A stretch of 64,000 nucleotides of DNA from Eretmocerus hayati (taxonomy: Eukaryota > Arthropoda > Insecta > Hymenoptera > Aphelinidae), in assembly GCA_029851415.1 (NCBI GenBank), contig CM056743.1, positions 66,556,186 through 66,620,185 of the forward strand. The letters run 5' to 3'. Made by a program: the position numbers and the translations under genes. How positions within the stretch are numbered: position 1 is the first letter of the stretch; each line of letters opens with the position of its first letter. Positions 54,705 to 64,000 of this stretch are shown here, in pieces. The notes under the pieces are model-generated. The model saw only the letters and a list, made by a program, of their open reading frames with translations, was not told where the DNA came from and did no database searches.

Positions 54705-57240
54705 TTGCTTTCTCAAAGAAAAAGGGTTGTATTCGTGACAAGACATTTTTGCTCAATTTTTTCACTCAAATTAATTTTTCATTCTAAAAATCTTCACTCA
54801 TAGCGAATCGGCTTCGTACATTTTGTTCCTCTCGCCAATATCTATCTATTGTAAGTCACGGTTTTTCCTCCAGGCTTCTCCCTGGTCCTCCACGAATTTA
54901 ACTTCCTCTGCCGTTGTCTGTGTCCGTCCGTGTGTTTGTCTGTGCAACTTCATTTTTCGTCAACGGTTTCTCCTCAGCGTTTCGACCGATCTTTCTCAAA
55001 TTTATGTGAGTGGTAAAGCATCATGTGAAGATGTGCTGAAAGGATTTATAGCCCAATCTATTAAACAGTTCTCGATTAATGAGTATCCGAAAATAAAAAT
55101 GTCAAGATTTTCCAAAAATCGATTATTTTATATTCAAATATCTTTTCTCAAAATCAACGAATCAAATTTTGGGTCACTTAAACAACCATTCTTTCATCAT
55201 TTTCCGTCAATTCGTTAATGTGGAATTTTCATTCATATCTATCTCTACCAATTAAATCATGAATCTTCTATCAATGAAAAAAAAATCATGTACATTTCTT
55301 TTCCCATACAGTTTAATGTAATTCCGTATTAACCAATCGATCAAGGATGGCCAGATTGACATTTTATTAGGTCACCTCAACTTCCCTTATAAAGTTCTTC
55401 TAGACATAAATTCTAAAAACTCCTAATAATTTCTTGAAAATTTCAACATTTATATTTTCCAATACTCATTAATCGAGAACTGTTTGATAAATTGGGCTAT
55501 AAATCCTTCCAGCACATCTTCACATGGTGCTCCACCACTCACATAAATTTGAGAAAGATCGGTCGAAATGCTGAGGAGAAACCATTGACGAAAAATGAAG
55601 TTGCACAGACACACACACACACGGACACAGACAACGACAGAGAAAGTTAAATTCGTGGAGGACCAGGGATAAGACTGGAGGAAAAACCGTGACTTACAAT
55701 AGATAGATATCGGCGAGAGGAACAAAATGTACGAAGCCGATTCTCTATCCTTCAAGATTTTTAGAATAAACAAATCATCTCAATTGTAAGATATGTTCGA
55801 AATCTGTTGTCATGGAATAAATTCTATTATTTTTCGTCCCCGGTTTCTCCTCAGCCTTTCGACCGATCTTTCCCAAATTTATGTGAGTGGTAGAGCACCA
55901 TGTAAAGATGTGCTGAAAGGATTTATAGCCCAATCTATTGAACAGTTCTCGATTAATGAGTATCCGAAGATAAAAATGTCAAAATTTTCCAAAAATCGAT
56001 TATTTTATATTCAAATATCTTTTCTCAAAATCAACAAATCAAATTTTGGGTCACTTAAACAACCATTTTTCCATCATTCTCCGTCAATTCATCAATGTGG
56101 AATTTTCATTCATATCTATCTCTACCAATTAAATCATGAATCTTCTATCAATGAAAAAGAAATCATGTACATTTCTTTTCCCATAAAGTTTGACGTAATT
56201 CCGTATTAACCAATCGATCAAGGATGGCCAGATTAACATTTTATTAGGTCACCTCAACTTCCCTTATAAAGTTGTTCTAGACATAAATTCTAAAAACTCG
56301 TAATAATTTCTTGAAAATTTTAACATTTTTATTTTCCGATACTCATTAATCGAGAACTGTTTGATAAATTGGGCTATAAATCCTTTCAGCACATCTTCAC
56401 ATGGTGCTTTACCACTCACATAAATTTGAGAAAGATCGGTCGAAACGCTGAGGAGAAACCGTTGACGAAAAATGAAGTTGCACAGACACACACACACACG
56501 GACACAGACAACGACAGAGAAAGTTAAATTCGTGGAGGACCAGGGATAAGACTGGAGGAAAAACCGTGACTCACAATAGATAGATATCGGCGAGAGGAAC
56601 AAAATGTACGAAGCCGATTCTCTATCCTTCAAGATTTTTAGAATAAACAAATCATCTCAATTGTAAAATATGTTTGAAATCTGTTGTCATGGAATAAATT
56701 CTATTATTTTTCGTCCCCGGTTTCTCCTCAGCCTTTCGACCGATCTTTCCGAAATTCATGTGAGTGGTAGAGCACCATGTAAAGATGTGCTGAAAGGATT
56801 TATAGCCCAATCTATTGAACAATTCTCGATTAATGAGTATCGGAAAATAAAAATGTTAAAATTTTCAAGGAATTATTACGAGTTTTTAGAATTTATGTCT
56901 AGAAAAACTTCATAAGGGAAGTTGAGGTGACCTAATAAAATGTTAATCTGGCCATCCTTGATCGATTGGTTATTACGGAATTACGTCAAACTGTATGGGA
57001 AAAGAAATGTACATGATTTTTTTTTTCATTGATAGAAGATTCATGATTTAATTGGTAGAGATAGATATGAATGAAAATTCCACATTAACCAATTGACGGA
57101 AAATGATGAAAAAATGGTTGTTTAAGTGACCCAAAATTTGATTTGTTGATTTTGAGAAAAGATATTTGAATATAAAATAATCAATTTTTGGAAAATTTTG
57201 ACATTTTTATTTTCGGATACTCATTAATCGAGAACTGTTT
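54705..57240. repeat. Nested inverted copies of repeat RA
   Basis: Segments alternate in direction: 54705-55200 (+), 55440-55770 (-), 55790-56210 (+), 56264-56660 (-), 56665-56915 (+), 56915-57240 (-). Shared blocks include CCGATCTTTCTCAAATTTATG, GATGTGCTGAAAGGATTTAT and TTCTCGATTAATGAGTA. It ends at the same terminus as 4950-5040. ORFs across it are repeat by-products, recurring in several copies. Confidence 0.85.
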
Positions 57241-57596
57241 AATAGACTGCAAATGCTATAATTTTGTGTTTGAAAAAAGATCCAGGATGTGCTAGGTACA
57301 ATAGGAATCCTGAATTGATGAGAAATCATTTATGGAAGATGATAAAAAATGGTATAATAGAAGAATATCCATGAAGAGTAAGAGTTTGTGTATAAGTTCT
57401 ATGATTGATCGATTATGAAAGTAAGATGAGAGAATTTGAAATTTTTGACGGAATGTGATGGAAGAAATTAGAACGGAAATAAAGGAATACGTTGATGATA
57501 ATTGTGATTAATTATTTTTTACGTTTGTAAAACAAAGATGAATGGGAATACATATTATTCTTTTGAAATAGAGTATTATTGCGATGAAAATTAATA

Positions 57597-60500
57597 TGGG
57601 TCATTCTGGACCAAGGTGAACATTTTGAAAATCGACGAAATTTAAAAATGCCCCAAACATTTTTTTTCCGTTAGTACTACTAGAATATAGTTGGAAAAAA
57701 TTTTTTTCAGATTTTTTTGGGACCCATTGCGGGCCCTACGAATTTTCCAAGTCCCATTTTTGAGCAGTTTTTCGCCTATTTTTCGTTATCTTGGAAAATT
57801 CGTAGCTCGGACCCAAATGCATCTTTTTCATCCTAGCTGGGCGCATTTTTTTCGGTATGACGTACACTTTCAAGAAAGAATTTGGCCGGTCCAAAAAATT
57901 GATATCTGGTAGGTCTCACGGTTGCATAAAAAAAGGCCCAAAAATACGACTTTGCACCACCTTTGGAGGCGTATAGGTCAAAATGGAAGCCCCGTAGCAA
58001 AATTTTGCAGGAGAAAAAACTTGTAGGCCTTGAAAAAACCTTCAATTTCCTTTTTAGAACGTGTCATTATCTTATCTCACGTACGATCTACGGCCGATTT
58101 AAGTTGGGCATTTTTGTAAAAACGTGAAACTTCAGGGCCAATTTAAAAAAATCGTTTATTTTTTATCGACCCCAAACCTATGAGAAAATGTTTTTTCAGG
58201 TGTTTATTTGGAGGCCCAACAATAATTTGGTTGTTCCTTTGAAATCCCGATTTTATACGAGCTGTTAAAAACAGTCGAAAATACCGAAAATCGTGTCGAA
58301 TTCGGGCCTTATCATGAAGCTTCGTGGACTGGGTCTTCCTTTGCTCTCGATTCGTGGACTCTAATTATACAGCACTCGGCATAAAATATTGTGGAAGATG
58401 AGACCTAGAGCTGAAAAATGGCCTCTCGTGCGATGTTTTACGATGGAACCGTCCAAAACTAGAGTAAATTCAGTAAATACAAGATAAATCGAGGGAATCG
58501 ATTGTGATGCATCCCTCACTTAACTAGCCCGCGCTCACTAGCCCAACCGGCCGCTTTGGCACTCCGCGTATGGTCCGCATTGCATGCCATCCTCCGTTTA
58601 TGCGGAAGAGATAAGTGATATTAACAGCTGATGCAGTATTGTCAGGTATTATCCAGTATAGACAGAGATAAGAAGGTTCTCTAATCTCCGTTATAGACGG
58701 TAGACTGTACGAGGTTTCGGTTGTTAGTGACCACCACGAAAATATTGTATGTGTCAGTCAGCGTCTCGATCAGAAATTTTGGTACACTCGAGAACAAGGT
58801 GAACCATGGCGTGAAGATAACTTTTGTTATCTTTACGCCATGAGGTGAACTGCAATGGGATGACGGTCAGTGACCGTTCGAGATCTGTCGTCTCCCTCGC
58901 ACTCATGGGATAACCTATTAGGTGCGAGTGAGATGGAAGATCTCGAATGGCTGCTGACCGTCATTACCTTCCCCGCGGGGTTTGCCCCGAACCATCCCCG
59001 AACATCACGGGTATTAGGGCAAATGTATTGTGAAGCATATGAAGTGTAACGCCTTCCCCGCAGGGCCCCCGCAAACTATCTGATCACTTCCACAACATTC
59101 CTGCATAGTGTCTCAGAGTTAACCTCACTTCTGTGGGTGTATGATGGAAATTTCAACAGAGGCATTGAACGTGAACATACTGTATTTTAATATCATTGAT
59201 GAGCACCACTCACTTTTCACACAAATCTCAGTCCAGCAAAATTAATTTCTTCATCACACGCTGCAAAGTCAAGTGACTATTTGCCCTCAGTAGGAGTAAA
59301 CACACGCTGGATATTAGTAGCTCTTATGAGGCTTTCCCAGGTCTTCAATGAATTTTCAACTTTACTTGAACATACTTCCCTTAAACAGTCACATAATAGT
59401 GATAACATTACAAAAATATCCGAAATAATTTTAAAGGTTTCAACAGAAACTGCACTAATTTTGCGCAAATATTGCCGCGATGGTACCTCGAGGGTGCCCC
59501 GCGGGGAAGGCGTTACACTTCATATGCTTCACAATACATTTGGCCCATCTTCGGGGCAAACCCCGCAGGGAAGGTACCAACATTTCTGATCGGGACGCTG
59601 ACTGACACATACAAATTATCCGTGGTGGTCACTAACAACCGAAACCTCGTACAGTCTACCGTCTATAACGGAGATTAGAGAACCTTCTTATCTCCGTCTA
59701 TACTGGATAATACCTGACAATACTGCATCAGCTGTTAATATCACTTATCTCTTCCGCATAAACGGAGGATGGCATGCAGTGCGGACCATACGCGGAGTGC
59801 CAAAGCGGCCGGTTGGGCTAGTGAGCGCGGGTTAGTTAAGTGAGAGATGCATCACAATCGATTCCCTCGATTTATCTTGTATTTACTGAATTTACTCTAG
59901 TTTTGGACGGTTCCATCGTAAAACATCGCACGAGAGGCCATTTTTCAGCTCTAGGTCTCATCTTCCACAATATTTTATGCCGAGTGCTGTATAATTAGAG
60001 TCCACGAATCGAGAGCAAAGGAAGACCCAGTCCACGAAGCTTCATGATAAGGCCCGAATTCGACACGATTTTCGGTATTTTCGACTATTTTTAACAGCTC
60101 GTATAAAATCGGGATTTGAAAGGAACAACCAAATTATTGTTGGGCCTTCAAATAGACACCTGAAAAAACATTTTCTCATAGGTTTGGGGTCGATAAAAAA
60201 TAAACGATTTTTTTTAATTGGCCTTGAAGTTTCACGTTTTTACAAAAATGCCCAACTTAAATCGGCTGTAGATCGTACGTGAGATAAGATAATGACACGT
60301 TCCAAAAAGGAAATTGAAGGTTTTTTCAAGGCCTACAAGTTTTTTCTTCTGCAAAATTTTGCTACGAGGCTTCCATTTTGACCTATACGCCTCCAAAGGT
60401 GGTGCAAAGTCGTATTTTTGGGCCTTTTTTGATGCAACCGTGGGACCTACCAGATATCAATTTTTTGGACCGGTGAATTTTTTTCTTGAAAGTGTACGTC

Positions 60501-60762
60501 ATACCAAAAAAAATGCGCCCAGCTAGGATGGAAAAGATGCATTTGGGTCCGAGCTACGAATTTTCCAAGATAGCGAAAAATAGGCGAAAAACTGCTCAAA
60601 AATGGGACTTGGAAAATTCGTAGGGCCCGCCATGGGTCCCAAAAAAATCTGAAAAAAATTTTTTTCAACTATATTCTAGTAGTACTAACGGAAAAAAAAT
60701 GTTTGGGGCATTTTTAAATTTTGTCGATTTTCAAAATGTTCACCTTGGTCCAGAATGACCCA
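57597..60762. mobile_element. Giant inverted-repeat element (3166 bp)
   Basis: Begins TGGGTCATTCTGGACCAAGG and ends with its complement; TA lies on each side. The left arm (57597-59070) and right arm (59490-60762) pair over more than 1.2 kb with few mismatches, leaving a ~420-bp unique centre. The centre (59071-59489) has a 63-codon minus frame and a 102-codon plus frame with no recognised domain. Probably a non-autonomous DNA transposon or foldback element; superfamily unknown. Confidence 0.9.
58788..58964. mobile_element. Insertion with its own palindromes in the left arm only
   Basis: The right arm runs straight from TTGGTAC to CTTCC. The left arm has ~175 extra bases here, with two palindromes: CATGGCGTGAAGATAAC with its inverse, and TGACGGTCAG..CGAGATCT with GCTGACCGTCA. 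It is absent from the partner arm, so it post-dates arm formation or was deleted from the right arm. Confidence 0.75.
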
Positions 60763-60984
60763 TATGATAGATATGTGAGTAATGATTGTGGAATATGAAT
60801 AAGTTACGAATGAAAAATTGGAAATGATGCGGTAAAAGAATTGAATTGATTGGAGTATTGATAAGAAGATTTAGATTGGTATTGGAAATGTAAAAGGTAT
60901 GTATAAAATTTGTGGAAACGATTGGTGATTTTGATGAGTAATTTCGGAATTATAATTTTTTGGTCTAAAAAGCTAAGCACATTT

Positions 60985-61050
60985 CGACGTGAGAAAGCAT
61001 TCTGCTAATATCATTTAGCAGCGTATTTTTAGTTATAAAGGCTTGTGACC
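60985..61050. repeat. Short dispersed repeat shared with 3210-3270
   Basis: GAAAGCATTCTGCTAATATC and the following TTTAGCAGCGT are the reverse complement of the stretch near 3230-3270, about 57 kb away. Confidence 0.75.
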
Positions 61051-62049
61051 TATCGAGAGGTGGCAAAAATACATCAAATATCGAAGCGTGTCGGTTCTAC
61101 CAGATCCCATCATCCATCGGCATACAAGATGCGAGTATTAGAAACGACCTCAGTCACTCTTATATATTTCCGGAGTGTCTTTGGATCTTTCGAAAGATTT
61201 TATGAAACGTTTCATGACGACTCCGTCTATGTAAGATTCTCAGTAGCCCCCACTTGTACTAATGGTACTTCAAAACGCGATAAAGTCCGAGAGTAGGGAA
61301 GTAGATATGGTATCTTGATACTATCATCCAATATTTCTCGGTAATTTTGAGTCCGTCCGTCGCTTACACAGAGTGTACAACGCCGAGAACGGCGTAAATA
61401 TACCATGAGTGGGAATAATTTTCTTCCGGTTGAATGCGATCACTTAATTCTCACGTTGATGTACATGGACTTGCGATAGATCAATTTCTTGATTTTTGCA
61501 AGAGTAAGACGAGTACTCTGGGATACGCTGAGAAGTGTATGAGCAAAGAACAGGAGTTATGGTTTTTCTTCGAAATAGGGTGACAGACTGTCCAATGCGT
61601 GGTACATCGATGTACATCTTCGTGGAAGAAATAAATCATAACTTTAAATCATGAGAAACATGCCTTCAGAGTTCCAGAACCCGCTGTGATATGCTAAAAC
61701 CATGAGAGCTTAACAAATTTTGAGAGTTGGTCCGAGTGACACGTCATTTTGTCGATTTTTGCGTATTTTCTCGCACTTGATCGGCTCTGCTATCTATCCA
61801 GATCCACCAATCGAGTTCAAATTGAGTGTACACTCTCAGGACATCCGGAGAAAGGAAATTTGAATGGTTAGGCCTCATCGCACGTCACGCAGCCCAAATA
61901 AAGGTGGTATGGCAGCAAAAGTTGAGAGTTTCTGGACTTTGGTCATATGTGCACCGATTTTCTCAATTCTCTTCAATATTCATTCGACGAAATATGTGCA
62001 CTGATTTCCTCAGTTCTGCTGAGAATTCACTTGATTTTTCGGGAAATAT
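61051..62049. other. No gene recognised
   Basis: Chance frames up to about 83 codons. CTCGCACTTGATC near 61770 is the reverse complement of GATCAAGTGCGAG near 27160. Confidence 0.45.
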
Positions 62050-62152
62050 CGTGTGGCTTATATTGGGGTTGAGAGAAACCAAAACTATCAATCTTAAAAG
62101 TGGGGTACGGCTTATATGCGGGTGCGGCTCATATTCGGATAAATACGGTGAT
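62050..62152 (-). mobile_element. MITE-like terminus (GAATATGAGCCGCACC)
   Basis: On the minus strand it starts ACCGTATTTATCCGAATATG, then GCATATAAGCCGTACC. Such CGAATATAAGCCGCAC ends occur on short inverted-repeat transposons; the opposite end was not identified here. Confidence 0.45.
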
Positions 62153-62647
62153 ATCATTCATCTTGATTCTTGCCAGACCAATCACTAGGACTTGATACCA
62201 CTGATTTTATTCTTAATTATAAACTGATGTTTGCCATTAGCATCGTCTCTTGTTGAATCAATGCAGTGTTTGGCTGGAATAACGCATATGCCTTCACCAC
62301 GCATATGCCAAGTCTCTTCAGACCTATTTGGTAAAGCTCAACGACAAACATGTATTCATTTCATGATTTTGAAGATCATCTCCCTTTCCAAACAAATGAG
62401 ATCAATGACGAATGTCCAATACATTGATATTTTGGAGAAAATTACCATTTTCAACTATAGGAAGATCTGTCTAGTACGAACTTTCTTGTCTCGAATATCC
62501 TATGTCACAATACTACTCGAATACTACTCGATTTTTGAAAATCTCCAAATCATGATGGAATGCTTAAGGCCTGTCGGGAGTTCCCTCGAAAGAGGAAGCA
62601 GATGCGCTTCAAATTTTCCCAAAATATCTAATTCTCAAAAAATGACG

Positions 62648-62930
62648 AACACTTTTTGGATCGAATCATTGCGTCAGCGCACTCACTAATGAAATTCCCA
62701 ATCATTTGAGCTTTGTTGGGTCTCAAAACTTGCGATATATTTTGCGGGATCTGGAAATCTGGAATCTTGAGCTGCGCTGCCGCATCGTAACAACCACGCT
62801 GTAATACACGATTGCCGTTTTCCGAATCTCGCAGAATATATCACGAGTTTTGAGACGCGACAAAGCTCAAATGATTGGAGGTTTTATTGTAAAGCGCGCT
62901 AACTCGGAGATTTGGTCCGAAAAGTGTTTC
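62648..62930. mobile_element. Palindromic MITE, complete copy (~283 bp)
   Basis: The ends are CACTTTTTGGATCGAATC and the inverted GGTCCGAAAAGTG. The arms carry CAATCATTTGAGCTTTGTTG and GATATATTTTGCGGGAT, each mirrored. The core (ATCTTGAGCTGCGCTGCC) is inverted relative to the copy at 1-204. Confidence 0.85.
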
Positions 62931-64000
62931 GAAGTGTTTGATAATCAAATATTGTTGCAATTACGCTATGCAAATCACCGTGGAGCCATCTATCGAGTAG
63001 TAAGATCTATCGAGTGGTGAGCGATACGAACTGGCCTCAACTCACTAATTGTCAGAGTAAATCAACAGTATCAGGTATTTCTGGTTCTCTTGAGAACAAT
63101 CTCATGTCTATGACGACATTGTGGTCTTGAAGATAAGACAGATCTATCTTGAGGGTGCAGTTACAGCAGATCCAATTCCAATATCTATTACGCTGGATGG
63201 ATCATAATGCTTGACAATTGTCTCTCTACCTATGTAGATTCAGTCATTGTACCAAACAAATTCTTCAAAGTTGAACATCATTGGTACAATGTTATTCCAA
63301 ATTTTTGAAAGTTGTCACCATGATGGATACATATAGCGCAATCTGATTTGATTTTTCTCAATTTCATGAAAGTCTTTGAAGACGCATCTGTTTTAGCATG
63401 TCACAGACCATTTTCAAATCATCCAACGAGTTATGTTGATTGATTTCGGGATTTGAATGAAATTTTCGAATATCATCTGACCGATATTTGAACTCAAAAA
63501 CGTTGAAACAGTCTCTGTGACTTTTTGAATGGAATATCTCTCAATAGATTGGTTTGAGCCTGAATCACTCTTGGATGCCCTCCTGCTCGCTTCGCTCGCC
63601 AACCCCACACCTTCATTGGATGAACTTATACTTCACCTTCCTTCAAAAAAAGTATTATTCGAATAAATACAGATTGAGGAGATCCATAAAGATGCAGCAA
63701 AAATCAAATTCGCATGAATCATCAGACCCACATCATCGTGGAATTTTGCCTTCTAGTGTGAAGGGAACTGAAAGAATGGAGTGACATTATCGAGGTCCTT
63801 TTTGATAGTTCAATAGATTATCTGCGGGAAATCTATCTTGTTCATGATTCATGTTGTGCATATTATGAGTGATGATATTACTCATTAGAATTCGATATGT
63901 TGACGAGTTTTGATCCTGAAGAAAAGATTAGGAATGTTTCACCTCGGAAATTTTGAAGAGATTCTTTTCGAAAACGCCACATGGGCGATTCTAATTTCCA
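62931..64000. other. No gene seen; one short dispersed repeat
   Basis: 63578-63645 repeats the 53700-53790 sequence. Otherwise only chance frames up to 76 codons. Confidence 0.5.

Noticed and set aside
57691..60668. Duplicate ~70-codon proteins in mirror positions
   Set aside because: They are the same DNA read in the two arms of one inverted repeat, not independent genes.

Overview
The window is eukaryotic nuclear DNA, almost certainly from an arthropod and most likely an insect. It is AT-rich, has spliced-gene signals (GT/AG sites with consistent phases), and is crowded with non-LTR retrotransposons (an R1-type element and CR1/Jockey-type LINEs), a Ty3/Gypsy remnant, tRNA-derived SINEs and many DNA transposons with very long inverted repeats. 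Hymenoptera is plausible but cannot be proved from sequence alone. Nothing suggests a prokaryotic operon, a CRISPR array or a phage.

Layout. 1-8.8 kb holds a partial palindromic MITE, a 186-bp tandem repeat, a tandem and inverted array of a tRNA-derived SINE, two copies of a dispersed repeat (family RA), a gene-poor stretch and a pogo/Tigger-like TA-flanked element. 8.8-22.3 kb is a LINE graveyard: LINE-A (minus strand, broken, with another LINE 3' end nested in its RT), then an R1-type dicistronic element with both ORFs open (plus strand, GC-rich), joined tail to tail to LINE-B (minus strand, one frameshift). 23.3-27.1 kb is a DNA transposon with TIRs of about 440 bp, a TATA target duplication and a transposase gene split by one frameshift. 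27.2-31.2 kb holds two long foldback elements. 31.4-36.3 kb has a retrotransposon Gag remnant, a small TIR element and LINE-C (minus strand).

36.7-43 kb is mainly diverged tandem repeats and a CpG-rich stretch. 43-45.3 kb has a palindromic Penelope-like fragment with a hammerhead-like core, abutting the 3' LTR and pol fragment of a Gypsy element. 46.8-48.9 kb is a 175-bp satellite. The only clear host gene is on the minus strand at 51.6-52.7 kb: three adjoining exons of nucleoporin Nup96 (Nup98-96), with matching splice phases. 54.7-57.2 kb is a nest of inverted RA copies, 57.6-60.8 kb is a 3.17-kb giant inverted repeat, and the right edge repeats motifs seen at the left edge.

Most open frames here belong to selfish elements rather than a cooperating pathway. 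In the R1-type element, ORF1 (Gag-like nucleic acid binding) and ORF2 (endonuclease/RT) would act together in target-primed reverse transcription. The SINEs and MITEs carry no proteins and would depend on enzymes supplied by other elements. The Nup96 exons belong to the nuclear pore Y-complex and appear unrelated to the mobile DNA around them.
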